A stretch of 64,000 nt of DNA from Enterococcus ureilyticus (GTDB lineage: Bacteria > Bacillota > Bacilli > Lactobacillales > Enterococcaceae). Of this stretch, positions 38,335 through 48,404 are shown in pieces. Location of the stretch: the NCBI RefSeq assembly GCF_001730315.1, contig NZ_MIKC01000041.1:124001-188000 (forward strand). The letters are read 5' to 3'. The translations under genes were made by a program, and so were the position numbers. Position 1 is the first letter of the stretch, and every line of letters begins with the position of its first letter. The notes below the pieces were generated by a model. It was not told the origin of the DNA, searched no databases, and worked only from the letters and a program-made list of their open reading frames with translations.

Positions 38335-39738
38335 CTACAAAATGTAGCGGCTTAAATCCTCGTTTTGAACAATACTGTTTAATTTTTCATTTACGTATGC
38401 TTCTGTGATTGTTATTTCACCCATTTGCATATCTGGTGCTTCAAACAATAAGTCTTCCAATAAACGTTCTAAAATTGTATGCAAACGACGAGCACCGATA
38501 TTGTCTGTGTCGCGATTGACATTGAAAGCAATATTGGCAATTCGCTCGATGGCTTCTTTAGTAAAGATTACTGTGACATTTTCAGTTCCGATCAATGCAA
38601 TATACTGTTTGATCAATGCGTTATTTGGCTCAGTTAAAATCCGTATAAAATCTTCAGCTGTCAAATCATCTAATTCCACACGGATTGGGAAACGACCTTG
38701 TAATTCTGGAATCAAATCACTAGGTTTAGATAAATGGAACGCACCTGATGCAATGAACAAAATATGATCTGTTTGGATTGGTCCATATTTTGTATTGACC
38801 TGTGACCCTTCTACAATCGGCAAAATATCACGTTGAACACCTTCGCGAGAAACTTCACCGGAATTTTGCTGACTTTTTGATGTGATTTTATCAAACTCAT
38901 CGATAAAAATGATCCCACTACTTTCTGCTAAACGAATGGCTTCGCTATGGATATCCGCATCTTTGACGATTTTTGCCGACTCTTCTTTTACTAATAATTC
39001 TTGTGCTTCTTTAACGGTTACTGTTCGCTCTACTTTTTTCTTGGGAGATAACGCACCTAACGTTTCGTTTAAGTCAATACCCATCTGTTCCATCCCGTTA
39101 TTCATTGCAGGCATTGTCTTTTTTGGTTCTTCTATTTCAATTGTAACTTCGCGATTATTTAATAAGCCTTTTTCTAACTGGTCAAGAATCGTTTTGCGGT
39201 TTACTTTGATTTCTTCCGTTACCTCTTCTTGTGCTTCTTGCGGTTGTTGTGCACTATTGAACATTTGCATCATTTGCTCAAATTGATTGTTTGATGCTTG
39301 TTTTTTCTCTTTTTTGATACCAGGTACTAACACTTTTACCAAGCGATTGTTCGCTTTTTTCAAAGCTTGTGAATAAACACGGCTATATTGTTGTTTCTCA
39401 ACGATTTGAATGGCTTGTTCCACAAGATCACGGACCATCGATTCGACATCGCGACCCACATAACCAACTTCGGTAAATTTCGTTGCTTCTACTTTGATAA
39501 AAGGAGCATTGACGATTTTAGCTAGTCGTCTAGCAATTTCTGTCTTCCCTACACCAGTAGGTCCGATCATCAACATATTTTTAGGCGTTACATCTTGCTG
39601 CATTTTTTCGTCGAGTTGTAGACGACGGTATCTATTTCTCAAGGCTACCGCAACAGATTTTTTCGCTGTTTCTTGTCCAATAATGTAGTCATCTAATTCT
39701 TTAACGATTTCTCTTGGTGTTTTATTTAGTTCGTTCAT
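38335..39738 (-). CDS. hslU: ATP-dependent protease ATPase subunit HslU (ClpY)
   Basis: AAA+ unfoldase that feeds substrates to HslV. Walker [16 protein letters not shown] (about 55), Walker [11 protein letters not shown] (about 250), sensor/arginine residues in [13 protein letters not shown] (about 400). The insertion I domain (about 110-240) is Gln/Glu-rich ([13 protein letters not shown]). C-terminal DLSRYIL fits into HslV. 467 aa is usual for Firmicutes. It is 16 bp downstream of hslV. Confidence 0.96.
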   Translation of the reverse strand: MNELNKTPREIVKELDDYIIGQETAKKSVAVALRNRYRRLQLDEKMQQDVTPKNMLMIGPTGVGKTEIARRLAKIVNAPFIKVEATKFTEVGYVGRDVESMVRDLVEQAIQIVEKQQYSRVYSQALKKANNRLVKVLVPGIKKEKKQASNNQFEQMMQMFNSAQQPQEAQEEVTEEIKVNRKTILDQLEKGLLNNREVTIEIEEPKKTMPAMNNGMEQMGIDLNETLGALSPKKKVERTVTVKEAQELLVKEESAKIVKDADIHSEAIRLAESSGIIFIDEFDKITSKSQQNSGEVSREGVQRDILPIVEGSQVNTKYGPIQTDHILFIASGAFHLSKPSDLIPELQGRFPIRVELDDLTAEDFIRILTEPNNALIKQYIALIGTENVTVIFTKEAIERIANIAFNVNRDTDNIGARRLHTILERLLEDLLFEAPDMQMGEITITEAYVNEKLNSIVQNEDLSRYIL

Positions 39739-39754
39739 GGTTGTTGTCCCCCAT

Positions 39755-40303
39755 TTATAATTCTTCTACAATGATATTGTGATTGGTAAAGACACAAATA
39801 TCAGCTGCGATGTTCAATGCATTTTTTGCGATATCTTTGGCTGACATTTCTTTGTCACCATAATGTTTCATTGCTCGTGCCGCAGATAGTGCAAAATTAC
39901 CACCTGAGCCAATCGCTAAGATGCCATCGTCAGGCGTGATTACTTCACCCGTGCCTGATACTAAAAGCATTTCTTTATCATTCATTACGATCAGCATTGC
40001 TTCTAATTTTTGCATAGATTGCTGAGTACGCCACTCTTGAGCTAATTCAACTGCCGCCCGAGTTAAGTTTCCGTTATATTCATTTAGTTTTCCTTCGAAC
40101 TTTTCTTCGAGTGTAAATGCATCTGCTACACTACCCGCAAAGCCGACAACTACTTCATCGTTATAGATTCTACGAACTTTTTTAGCTGTGCCTTTCATAA
40201 CAACAGATTCTCCCATCGTTACTTGTCCGTCACCAGCCATCGCAAATTTCCCATTTTTTTCAACAGCGCAAATCGTTGTTGAATGAAATTGTGATTCTAC
40301 CAT
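39755..40303 (-). CDS. hslV: ATP-dependent protease peptidase subunit HslV (ClpQ)
   Basis: Proteasome-beta-like N-terminal nucleophile hydrolase. After the leader, [12 protein letters not shown] gives a catalytic Thr, and KMAGDG-like [12 protein letters not shown] and [21 protein letters not shown] are conserved. Two candidate ATGs lie 6 bp apart; the one at 40303 has 7-nt spacing from AGGAGG, whereas 40309 has almost none, so 182 aa is preferred. A perfect 12-bp hairpin (40325-40360) lies just upstream of the RBS. Confidence 0.95.
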   Translation of the reverse strand: MVESQFHSTTICAVEKNGKFAMAGDGQVTMGESVVMKGTAKKVRRIYNDEVVVGFAGSVADAFTLEEKFEGKLNEYNGNLTRAAVELAQEWRTQQSMQKLEAMLIVMNDKEMLLVSGTGEVITPDDGILAIGSGGNFALSAARAMKHYGDKEMSAKDIAKNALNIAADICVFTNHNIIVEEL

Positions 40304-40324
40304 TACCATTCCTCCTGATTTCAA

Positions 40325-40360
40325 AGCGAAACAAATCGATTGTGAAAGATTTGTTTCGCT
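40325..40360 (-). promoter_or_regulatory. 12-bp hairpin in the hslV leader
   Basis: AGCGAAACAAAT (40325-40336) and ATTTGTTTCGCT (40349-40360) pair perfectly, 12-nt loop, 5-10 nt upstream of the hslV RBS. No strong T run follows. It is not a CIRCE or CtsR site. Possible attenuator, mRNA-processing or translation-control structure. Confidence 0.4.
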
Positions 40361-40420
40361 AGATAATTTAAAAAAATAAAACAAACTCGTTTTCAGATAG
40401 CTTGGGTCGCTGATCATTTT

Positions 40421-41320
40421 TTATGCACGAGGATGAAACGTTCGATAATTTTTTTGTAAACTTTCTTTTGTTACATGAGCGTAAATTTGTGTGGTCGATA
40501 AATCTGAATGACCTAATAATTCTTGAACAGTTCGCATATCAGCACCATGATTCAATAAGTGAGTCGCAAATGTATGGCGTAACATATGCGGATGGATATC
40601 GCTGGTCAATGAACTTTTTTTTATAAGTTGATTCAAGACATATTCGATTCCAGTTGGTGTGATTTGCTCACCATGATGATTCACAAAAACAAAAGCATGT
40701 TCTTGTTGGTACTTCTTCATCAAAACTGCTCGACCATTTTCCAAATACTCTTTAAGCGCATCTTGTGCAAAAGAGCCAAAAGGAACATACCGATCTTTAT
40801 TACCTTTCCCGTGAATCAGTAATACATTAGCAGAAAAATCAATTGCCTGTAAGGTTAAATTCGTACATTCACTGACACGTATCCCCGTTCCATAAAGAAT
40901 TTCTAGAAGTGCTTGATTTCTTAGCTCTAAAGGTTTTGTTCCTTTCGCACTTTCAAATAAGGCATCCATTTCCTTTTCATAGAAAAAACGTGGAAGTCGT
41001 AATTGCTTTTTCTTCATATGTACATAGGAAAAAGGATTTTCTTTCATTACTTCGTTTTTTAGTAAAAATTGATAGAAAGATCGTAGACTGGCAATTTTTC
41101 TACTAATAGAATTTCGACTATATTCTTTGTCATAAAGAAAACTGAGGTACGTCCGAATATCTAAATGATCGACGTTTAAATAGTCTGCTTCACCTGAATC
41201 TTTTAGAAAATCAAAGAAATTGAGGATATCTTCTTCGTAAGCAATTTTGGTTTTTTCAGAATAGCCTCGTTCAACGATCAAGTAACTTAAAAATAGTTCA
41301 GGCCAGTTTTTTTCTTGCAT
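40421..41320 (-). CDS. xerC: site-specific tyrosine recombinase XerC
   Basis: Resolves chromosome dimers at dif with XerD. SAM-like N-terminal domain (about 10-95) and catalytic domain with Arg in GTGIRVSECTNL (about 147), Lys in GKGNKDRYVP (about 172), HMLRHTFATHLL (about 240) with His/Arg, and LLGHSDLSTTQIYAHV (about 265) with the His and Tyr nucleophile. ATG 41329 abuts GGAGG; ATG 41320 has 9-nt spacing and starts MQEKNWPEL (299 aa). First gene of the xerC-hslV-hslU-codY unit. Also known as codV in B. subtilis. Confidence 0.95.
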   Translation of the reverse strand: MQEKNWPELFLSYLIVERGYSEKTKIAYEEDILNFFDFLKDSGEADYLNVDHLDIRTYLSFLYDKEYSRNSISRKIASLRSFYQFLLKNEVMKENPFSYVHMKKKQLRLPRFFYEKEMDALFESAKGTKPLELRNQALLEILYGTGIRVSECTNLTLQAIDFSANVLLIHGKGNKDRYVPFGSFAQDALKEYLENGRAVLMKKYQQEHAFVFVNHHGEQITPTGIEYVLNQLIKKSSLTSDIHPHMLRHTFATHLLNHGADMRTVQELLGHSDLSTTQIYAHVTKESLQKNYRTFHPRA

Positions 41321-41350
41321 AGTAGGCATCCTCCAATAAATTACAAAGTA

Positions 41351-41379
41351 ACTTTAGCATAACCTTTTTGAAAAGACAA
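41351..41379 (-). promoter_or_regulatory. promoter of the xerC-hslVU-codY operon
   Basis: On the - strand TTGTCT (41379-41374), a 17-nt spacer and TAAAGT (41356-41351), about 31 nt before the xerC start. Confidence 0.5.
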
Positions 41380-41494
41380 ATGAATTGTCAGAATTTAATC
41401 AATATTTTCAAATTTGGTAACAATTTATTCATATTTGCCTTTAAATCCTCATAAATTATAGGTGTAATTTAATTTTTTTATCCTCTTATTTGTT

Positions 41495-41550
41495 ACTTAA
41501 TCAAAAGACCGAAGTAAACAGTTGTGCTTACTTCGGTCTTTTGATTAAGT
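41495..41550 (-). terminator. trmFO terminator (overlaps its stop)
   Basis: A perfect 23-bp stem (41495-41517 with 41528-41550) around a 10-nt loop. The trmFO stop codon lies inside the 5' arm as read on the - strand. Confidence 0.8.
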
Positions 41551-42870
41551 TGTTTGATCTATAATATTTTGTTCTTCAATGACACGTGCTAATGCCGTTA
41601 ATGCTCTATTTGCAATGGCTTCATAGCGTTCTTTTTTATCCCGAATTCTTTCAGGCATTTCAGGGAATAGTCCAAAGTTAGCATTCATAGGTTGGAAATG
41701 TTTTCCCTCAGCATGGGTAATATAATAAGCCATGCTACCTAAAGTTGTTTCTCTTGGGAAAATGATCGTTTCTTCTCCCTTTGCTAAACGAGCAGCATTA
41801 ATGCCGGCCAATAAACCACTAGCTGCACTTTCTACATACCCTTCAACACCTGTCATTTGTCCAGCAAAAAATAAATTCTCTCTTTTTTGAGACTGATATG
41901 TCGGTTTTAGTAATTCTGGTGAGTTCATAAAACTATTTCGATGCATTACACCAAAACGAACAAACTCAGCGTTTTCTAAACCTGGAATCATTTGGAAAAC
42001 ACGCTTTTGTTCTCCCCATTTTAGATGAGTTTGAAATCCTACAAGATTGTATAGAGAAGCTGCTGCGTTATCTTGACGTAATTGAATCACAGCATAGGGA
42101 CGTTTACCTGTCTTAGGGTCTTCCAAGCCAACTGGTTTTAAGGGACCAAATAGCATTGTTTTGATTCCACGTTTAGCCATTACTTCAATAGGCATACATC
42201 CTTCAAAGAATTTCTCTTTTTCAAAAGACTTGAGTGGTGCAACTTCAGCTGAAATCAAGGCTTCGTAAAATGCTTTAAATTCTGATTCGGTCATTGGACA
42301 GTTTAAGTAAGCCGCCTCTCCTTTATTGTAACGAGATTTTAAGTATACTTTATCCATATCGATCGTTGCTTTGTCAACGATCGGTGCCGCTGCATCATAA
42401 AAATAGAAACCATCCGAGCCGTTGAACTCCTTGATTTGTTCAGCTAACGCTTCTGAGGTTAGTGGACCTGTTGCGATGATTACGATTCCTTCAGGGATTG
42501 TTGTGATTTCTTCATTTTTTACAGTAATTAGTGGATGATTTTTTATCTTCTCAGTGATTTCTTGTGAAAAATCATCACGATCAACAGCTAATGCCCCTCC
42601 AGCAGGAACAGCTGTTTTGTCTGCACTATTAATGATGATCGAATTTAAACGTCGCATTTCTTCTTTTAAAACGCCAACCGCGTTCGTTAAATTATTTCCT
42701 CGTAGAGAGTTTGAACAAACTAATTCAGCAAAATTTTCTGTTTGATGTGCAGGCGTATTTTTTACTGGTCTCATTTCATAAAGTGTGACTGGCACACCCG
42801 CTTGGGCGACTTGCCAAGCGGCTTCACTGCCGGCTAAGCCAGCACCGATAACTGTTACAGGAGTAATCAT
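41545..42870 (-). CDS. trmFO: tRNA (m5U54) methyltransferase, folate- and FAD-dependent
   Basis: Makes ribothymidine 54 in the T-loop of tRNA using methylene-tetrahydrofolate and FAD. FAD motif [11 protein letters not shown] at the N-terminus; conserved [18 protein letters not shown] (about 42-59) and [21 protein letters not shown] near the C-terminus. 441 aa. Formerly gid. It is transcribed with topA upstream, separated by a terminator-like hairpin. Confidence 0.94.
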   Translation of the reverse strand: MITPVTVIGAGLAGSEAAWQVAQAGVPVTLYEMRPVKNTPAHQTENFAELVCSNSLRGNNLTNAVGVLKEEMRRLNSIIINSADKTAVPAGGALAVDRDDFSQEITEKIKNHPLITVKNEEITTIPEGIVIIATGPLTSEALAEQIKEFNGSDGFYFYDAAAPIVDKATIDMDKVYLKSRYNKGEAAYLNCPMTESEFKAFYEALISAEVAPLKSFEKEKFFEGCMPIEVMAKRGIKTMLFGPLKPVGLEDPKTGKRPYAVIQLRQDNAAASLYNLVGFQTHLKWGEQKRVFQMIPGLENAEFVRFGVMHRNSFMNSPELLKPTYQSQKRENLFFAGQMTGVEGYVESAASGLLAGINAARLAKGEETIIFPRETTLGSMAYYITHAEGKHFQPMNANFGLFPEMPERIRDKKERYEAIANRALTALARVIEEQNIIDQTT

Positions 42871-42888
42871 CTATTTCCTCATTTCTTT

Positions 42889-42922
42889 AAAAAACCAACG
42901 GGGTTGTCCGCTGGTTTTTAAT
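42889..42922 (-). terminator. terminator-like hairpin between topA and trmFO
   Basis: On the - strand AAAAACCAGCGG pairs with CCGTTGGTTTTTT (one mismatch). Within the 56-bp gap, so it may only partly stop read-through. Confidence 0.6.
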
Positions 42923-42926
42923 TTTA

Positions 42927-45005
42927 TTATTTTTGAACGTTTTCTTCATAATCACCGTTGATACAGACGACTTGTTTTCCACCTTTGACTTTCTTCTCAA
43001 CAAGATATTGCCCACATTTGGGACACGGACGCCCGATTGGTTTATCCCAAGAGGTGAAATCACAGTCTGGATAGCGACTACAGCCGTAGAATAAGCGATT
43101 TTTCTTTGATTTACGTTCAATGACTTGACCTTCCTTACATACGGGACAAGTAACACCAATCTCTTTGACGATTGCTTTAGTATTGCGACACTCTGGGAAA
43201 TTGCTACATGCATAAAATTTGCCGTAACGTCCTAACTTGATGACCATCGGATGGCCACATAGATCACAATCAAAACCAGCAGGTTCATCTTTGATTTGGA
43301 TTTTTTCGATTTTTTCTTCTGCGTTCGTCAATTCTTTTTCGAAAGGACGATAAAAACGATCGACTACTTCAACCCATTTTTCTTGTCCAATACCAATTTT
43401 GTCCAAATCACCTTCCATTGAAGCAGTAAAATGAACATCTACAATTTGTGGGAAGAATTCAACGATCAATGAATTGACGATTTCACCTAATTCAGTAGGT
43501 TCAAATCGTTTATTCGTTAGTTTAACATAATAACGTCTTTGAATCGTTTCTAAAGTCGGCGCATAAGTTGATGGACGACCGACACCATTTTCTTCTAACG
43601 AACGAATTAATGTAGCTTCACTAAATCTTGCTGGCGGCTGAGTGAAATGTTGTTTTGGTTCAATATCAAGAGCGTTGACTTTATCGCCTTCAACTAGATC
43701 AGGTAAAATATTTTCCTTGTCTTCTTTACCATCATCGCGGCCTTCAACATAAACCTGCATAAATCCTTTAAATTTCACTTTGGCACCATTTGCAATAAAA
43801 ATCACACCATTTTGTTCCAATGTCACTTTCATTGTATCCAAAACAGCAGGTGTCATTTGACTAGCAACTAAACGTGACCAAATCAACGTATAGAGTTTTA
43901 ATTGATCTTTATCCAAGTATTGTTTGATTTCATTTGGTGCACGTAAAACACTAGAAGGACGAATGGCTTCATGGGCATCTTGAGCGCCCTGAGCATTTTT
44001 CACTTTCCGTCCGCCGTGTGCTGAAAATTCAGAGCCATAATTTTTTTCAATGTATTCGGCTACTTCTGCTTTCGCTGAATCTGCAATTCTAGTGGAATCT
44101 GTACGCATATAGGTAATTAAACCTACAGTTCCTTGCTTGCCTAAAGCAATACCTTCATACAGTTGTTGTGCAACCATCATGGTTTTTCGTGTTCTGAAAT
44201 TTAATTTTCTGGCTGCTTCTTGTTGTAAACTACTGGTTGTAAAAGGTAACGCAGGATTACGTTTCCGCTCTTTCTTTTCAACTTTTGTCACATCGTATTC
44301 TTTGCCATTGATTCGAGTAGTTACTTCTTTTACTGCTTCAGCATTCGGTAATTTTTTCTTTTTACCATCCAGCCCCCAGAAATTAGCCTTAAATTTTTTC
44401 TTTGCTTTTTGAAAATTACCATCAATGCTCCAATATTCTTCTGGAATAAATTTGCGAATATCATTTTCACGATCAATGATAATTTTAAGTGCTACAGACT
44501 GTACTCGACCAGCACTTAAGCCTTTTTTCACTTTGCGCCAAAGAATTGGACTTAGTGAATAACCTACTAAACGATCTAGAATACGACGCGCTTGCTGTGC
44601 ATCTACTAAATCTAAATTAATCGTACGTGGTTCTTTAAATGCAGATTTCACTGCTTCTTTTGTAATTTCATTAAAAACAACTCGATTTTTATCATTTAAA
44701 TCCAAGCCGAGAAGGAAAGACAAATGCCAAGCAATAGCCTCTCCTTCTCGGTCTGGATCGGCTGCGAGATAGACTTTTTCGGCTTTTTTAGCAGCCGTTT
44801 TTAAACTTTTAATAACGTCGCCCTTACCACGAATAGAGATATAGTGTGGCTCATAATTATTTTCAGTATCTACGCCCATTTTACTTTTTGGTAAATCGCG
44901 AATATGCCCAACACTGGCAACAACCTTATAGTTTTTCCCTAAGTATTTTTCAATCGTTTTTGCTTTAGCTGGTGATTCCACAATAACAAGATATTTATAC
45001 GCCAT
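42927..45005 (-). CDS. topA: DNA topoisomerase I
   Basis: Type IA enzyme that relaxes negative supercoils. TOPRIM at the N-terminus ([17 protein letters not shown] and [15 protein letters not shown]). Catalytic Tyr in [14 protein letters not shown] (about 297). Three C-terminal zinc-finger-like repeats follow: CDLCGHP...CSNFPEC, CPVC...CSRYPDC, and CPKC...C; the last is degenerate with only three Cys. 692 aa is usual. Lies directly downstream of dprA. Confidence 0.96.
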   Translation of the reverse strand: MAYKYLVIVESPAKAKTIEKYLGKNYKVVASVGHIRDLPKSKMGVDTENNYEPHYISIRGKGDVIKSLKTAAKKAEKVYLAADPDREGEAIAWHLSFLLGLDLNDKNRVVFNEITKEAVKSAFKEPRTINLDLVDAQQARRILDRLVGYSLSPILWRKVKKGLSAGRVQSVALKIIIDRENDIRKFIPEEYWSIDGNFQKAKKKFKANFWGLDGKKKKLPNAEAVKEVTTRINGKEYDVTKVEKKERKRNPALPFTTSSLQQEAARKLNFRTRKTMMVAQQLYEGIALGKQGTVGLITYMRTDSTRIADSAKAEVAEYIEKNYGSEFSAHGGRKVKNAQGAQDAHEAIRPSSVLRAPNEIKQYLDKDQLKLYTLIWSRLVASQMTPAVLDTMKVTLEQNGVIFIANGAKVKFKGFMQVYVEGRDDGKEDKENILPDLVEGDKVNALDIEPKQHFTQPPARFSEATLIRSLEENGVGRPSTYAPTLETIQRRYYVKLTNKRFEPTELGEIVNSLIVEFFPQIVDVHFTASMEGDLDKIGIGQEKWVEVVDRFYRPFEKELTNAEEKIEKIQIKDEPAGFDCDLCGHPMVIKLGRYGKFYACSNFPECRNTKAIVKEIGVTCPVCKEGQVIERKSKKNRLFYGCSRYPDCDFTSWDKPIGRPCPKCGQYLVEKKVKGGKQVVCINGDYEENVQK

Positions 45006-45125
45006 TCAACGTGTGGCTCCTTTCGGTTTTTGTGTTTTTTCTATTATATATATCAAAATGTAGAGAACTCACAAATCGTACTTCATCATATCTATTCGTT
45101 ACAGGTTTGTCAAGGATAGATGCAG

Positions 45126-46007
45126 TTAAATCGAAAAAAGTTGAATTTCTTCTAATATATCTTGAGGACAAATAGTACATTTTGCTCCTTCTTGAATAAG
45201 GCGATGGCAGCCGTCAGATTGTGTATCAAATAGATTGCCAGGGACTGCAAATACTTCTCGTCCATACTCTAAAGCTGCCTGTGCGGTGATTAAAGACCCG
45301 CTTTTTTTACGTGCTTCAATTACACAGGTACCCAAACTCATACCAGCGATAATTCTATTTCGCATCGGGAAGTGATATTTTCTAGGTCCTGCCCCGTTAG
45401 GATATTCACTAATGACTAGCTGCTCTTCCATCATTTTTCGTTGAATATGTGCAGTTTCTTTTGGATAGCAAATATCTAGACCAGTTCCGATGACTCCGAT
45501 CGTATTGCCACCATTTTGCATTGTGACTTGATGGCTGACACTATCGATTCCTTTAGCTAACCCGCTTACAATTGTCAACTCATTACAGATTATCTCTGGA
45601 AGTAGTTTTCGAACAACATTTATTCCATAAATAGAAGCCGCTCTTGCTCCGATAAAGGATAAACAATTTTTTTCTAATAGCTTGATATCTCCTTTATAAA
45701 ATAATACTACTGGGCAATTATAAATTTGCTTTAAGTGATAGGGGTAATTGGGATCCAAAATCGTAATAAACCTGTGTTGAGATTGATATTTTTTCAACTT
45801 ATCAGGATTGGTTGTCCAGTAATCCCATGAATCAGAAAATAATTTTTGGTAGGTTGTGATACCAGCAATCTGAATAATTTCTTCTTTCGTTAAATCAGTA
45901 CAGTCGTTGTACTTCATTGAAAAATCCAAAACTTTTAGTATACCTAAGTTGCCAATACCGTTACAAACTGTCAATTTAAATAGTAGGGTTCGTTGTCTTA
46001 CATCCAT
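45126..46007 (-). CDS. dprA: DNA-processing protein DprA (Smf)
   Basis: Rossmann-fold protein that loads RecA on incoming single-stranded DNA during transformation; widely conserved even in non-competent species. SFIGARAASIYG (about 116), VSGLAKGIDSVSH (about 152), GVIGTGLDICYPKE (about 177), MRNRIIAG (about 210) and GSLITAQAALEYGREVFAVPG (split motif, about 230) are hallmarks. 293 aa. A hairpin (46013-46069) overlaps the leader between rnhB and this gene. Confidence 0.93.
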   Translation of the reverse strand: MDVRQRTLLFKLTVCNGIGNLGILKVLDFSMKYNDCTDLTKEEIIQIAGITTYQKLFSDSWDYWTTNPDKLKKYQSQHRFITILDPNYPYHLKQIYNCPVVLFYKGDIKLLEKNCLSFIGARAASIYGINVVRKLLPEIICNELTIVSGLAKGIDSVSHQVTMQNGGNTIGVIGTGLDICYPKETAHIQRKMMEEQLVISEYPNGAGPRKYHFPMRNRIIAGMSLGTCVIEARKKSGSLITAQAALEYGREVFAVPGNLFDTQSDGCHRLIQEGAKCTICPQDILEEIQLFSI

Positions 46008-46012
46008 AAAAA

Positions 46013-46069
46013 AACCTTCTTTCGCAAATACTTGTTATAGTAAGTATCCGCAAAAAAAGGGGTTTTTCA
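46013..46069 (-). promoter_or_regulatory. hairpin-rich leader between rnhB and dprA
   Basis: ATACTT and AAGTAT pair around an 8-nt loop, flanked by GCGG/TTGCG and by ACCCC...GGTTTTTTT. The T run and GGTT merge with the dprA RBS (GAAAGAAGG). Could attenuate dprA; speculative. Confidence 0.3.
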
Positions 46070-46073
46070 TTTT

Positions 46074-46841
46074 TTAATACATATCTTTGATAGGAGCAAA
46101 GGTTTTTCTATGGATCGTACATATTCCGTGTTGCTCTAGTCCTAATAAGTGTTCTTTGGTTCCATAACCAGCATTATTTTCAAAGCCATAGCCTGGATAC
46201 TTTTTAGCATAGTCTTCCATTAATCGATCACGAATGACTTTAGCAACGATACTTGCTGCTGCAATCGATATGGAACGCGCATCACCTTTAATGATACTTT
46301 CTTGTGGGATGTCGACATCTAATTTCATCGCATCGATCAATAAATAATCGGGAATGAAGCAAAGGTCTTCCAATGCAATACCCATAGCTAGTTTTGAGGC
46401 TTGATAAATATTGATTTCATCGATTTTAGTGTGATCTACCATACCAATTCCAATTGAAATAGCTTGGTTTTGGATTTCATCATAAAGTTCCGCTCTTTTT
46501 TTAGCAGATAACTTTTTAGAATCATTTACGCCAAGTAATTGAAAATTTTCCGGTAAGATCACTGCTGCAGCAACAACCGGTCCCGCCAAAGGACCGCGTC
46601 CTACCTCATCTATACCTACAATTAATCGATGGCCGGTTGCACGTGCTCTTTTTTCAAACAGTTGCATTTCTTCAAATAATGCTACTTCTTTTTCGTGTCG
46701 TTGTAGCCTTCGATCCCATTGAGCAAGAGCTTGTTGAACCCCACTACGTTCATCAGCTTGCCATAACGATATCCGTACATCATCTCTTTTATCAATAGTG
46801 GCCAGTAGAGCTTTGATTTGTTGAATTGATTCAGTTTTCAT
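46074..46841 (-). CDS. rnhB: ribonuclease HII
   Basis: Cleaves RNA in RNA-DNA hybrids, including single ribonucleotides in DNA. The DEDD site is visible: IVGIDEVGRGPLAGPVVAAA (Asp, Glu), LLIDAMKLD (Asp) and SIAAASIVAKVIRDRLM (Asp). 255 aa, with an N-terminal extension of about 70 residues typical of Gram-positive RNase HII. It overlaps rbgA by 11 bp (translational coupling). Confidence 0.95.
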   Translation of the reverse strand: MKTESIQQIKALLATIDKRDDVRISLWQADERSGVQQALAQWDRRLQRHEKEVALFEEMQLFEKRARATGHRLIVGIDEVGRGPLAGPVVAAAVILPENFQLLGVNDSKKLSAKKRAELYDEIQNQAISIGIGMVDHTKIDEINIYQASKLAMGIALEDLCFIPDYLLIDAMKLDVDIPQESIIKGDARSISIAAASIVAKVIRDRLMEDYAKKYPGYGFENNAGYGTKEHLLGLEQHGICTIHRKTFAPIKDMY

Positions 46842-47694
46842 CTTTTGTAGCTCCTAATTCTTCCCAACGATCTAATGTATAGGGTCCCAATTTGCTGCTG
46901 CGGATCTCTTGGATGATCATTTCACTCGCACGATCGTAATCATCACGAAATCCTCGTTTTTGACTGATCAACATCAAAAGTTCAGCTCCGGGTAAAAAGG
47001 TATCCTCTTTTGATAACTGATAGCGTTCAACTAAACGCTGTGGATAAAAACGTGAAAAAAAAGTTAATCCGTAAATAGCCAAATCATCTAAGTGAAGTAA
47101 TTGATCTTTAATCGCACCAGTTAAAGCCAACTTTTTACCGATTTCTTGATCTTCAAATTTAGGCCATAAGATTCCTGGAGTATCAAGTAATTCTAAATCC
47201 GTTCCAGATCGAAGCCATTGCTGTCCTTTTGTCACTCCGGGTTTGTTGCCAGTTTGGGCAATTTTTTTACCAACTAAACGATTCATCAATGTGGACTTTC
47301 CTACATTAGGAATTCCAATGCACATTGCACGGATTGCACGCGGCTTCAAGCCTTTTGAACGTTCTCGATCGAGTTTTTCTTTTAGGGCTTTTTTCGCTTC
47401 GGGTATGATTTTATTGACACCTTTATTTTGTTGAGCGTTGATTACTAAAGTATGGTAGCCTTTTTCTTGAAAATAGTGCTGCCACTTCTGATTTTGTTCT
47501 TTGTCAGCTAAATCACCTTTGTTTAACAAGATCAAACGTGGTTTTTGCTGTACGATTTGATCCATCATTGGATTTCTAGAAGAAAGAGGTAATCTAGCAT
47601 CAATCAACTCAAAAACGATATCAACGTATTTTATTTTTTCAGATACTTCTCTTCGGGCTTTCGCCATGTGCCCTGGAAACCATTGTATTGTCAT
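46831..47694 (-). CDS. rbgA: ribosome biogenesis GTPase RbgA (YlqF)
   Basis: Circularly permuted GTPase needed for late 50S assembly. The G4 motif LLNKGDLAD (about 54) precedes G1 GIPNVGKSTLMNRL (about 121), then G3 DTPGILWP (about 172). C-terminal helical domain binds the ribosome. 287 aa. WFPGHMAKA at the N-terminus carries the family-conserved His. Operon lepB-rbgA-rnhB: it starts 8 bp after lepB and overlaps rnhB. Confidence 0.95.
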   Translation of the reverse strand: MTIQWFPGHMAKARREVSEKIKYVDIVFELIDARLPLSSRNPMMDQIVQQKPRLILLNKGDLADKEQNQKWQHYFQEKGYHTLVINAQQNKGVNKIIPEAKKALKEKLDRERSKGLKPRAIRAMCIGIPNVGKSTLMNRLVGKKIAQTGNKPGVTKGQQWLRSGTDLELLDTPGILWPKFEDQEIGKKLALTGAIKDQLLHLDDLAIYGLTFFSRFYPQRLVERYQLSKEDTFLPGAELLMLISQKRGFRDDYDRASEMIIQEIRSSKLGPYTLDRWEELGATKDEN

Positions 47695-47702
47695 TCTATC
47701 AC

Positions 47703-48281
47703 CTATCTTGGTATAAATTTCATATGTGGTATTGGATAGTAAACGAATTGTGCCTTGCCTAAGATATACTTACTTTCAACAGCGCCAAAAGAGCGGCTGT
47801 CTTTTGACATTCGTCGATTGTCGCCCAATACAAAATAACTATCTTGTGGTAAAACATCTTCTGTAATAAGGTTGCTTAAATCAAAATTCGTTGTATAAGG
47901 AGCCAGCTCGTGGTCCTTTTTTATATTTTTTTCTAAAAAAGCTTCTTCGATTGGCTTTTCATTTATATAGAGCTGATCATCTTCGTAGCGCACAGCCTCT
48001 CCAGGCATTCCAATGACTCGTTTGATATAAATAGCTCCTGTTGGCAACTTAAATACCACGACATCAAAACGCTTGATTGCTGAGAACTTTTCCATCACGA
48101 TCATGTCACCTTGACTAAGCGTTTTTTCCATTGAATTACCATCAACTTGAACAGGAATCAAAATAAAACCTCTTAATATAAATAAAAAGACTAAGGAAGG
48201 AACGAGTAATTTCATGAAAGAAATAAAGCAACCTATATAAAAATTTCGTTTTTCCACTCTTTTTCTCTCCCTTTCTTTCAC
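47703..48281 (-). CDS. lepB: type I signal peptidase
   Basis: Membrane-bound serine/lysine protease that removes signal peptides. One N-terminal membrane helix (about 21-42), catalytic Ser50 in VDGNSMEKTL, Lys87 in IYIKRVIGMPGE, and box E GDNRRMSKDSRSFG (about 153). 192 aa is a Gram-positive-type short SPase. The N-terminus is very basic (KERERKRVEKR), which fixes cytoplasmic orientation. First gene of the lepB-rbgA-rnhB unit. Confidence 0.93.
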   Translation of the reverse strand: MKERERKRVEKRNFYIGCFISFMKLLVPSLVFLFILRGFILIPVQVDGNSMEKTLSQGDMIVMEKFSAIKRFDVVVFKLPTGAIYIKRVIGMPGEAVRYEDDQLYINEKPIEEAFLEKNIKKDHELAPYTTNFDLSNLITEDVLPQDSYFVLGDNRRMSKDSRSFGAVESKYILGKAQFVYYPIPHMKFIPR

Positions 48282-48404
48282 TGATTCTATTATAAAGGAA
48301 ACACGATAGAAAAAGCGACTAATTTAAAGGAAAAATTGAATCTGTCTGTGAAAAATTTAAAATTGTCATACACGTGTAACTTTTGCTATATCAATTTTAC
48401 GAAT

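Noticed and set aside
41385-41420. CodY box upstream of xerC
   Set aside because: AATATTTTCAAATTT-like bases near 41400 have too many mismatches with AATTTTCWGAAAATT.
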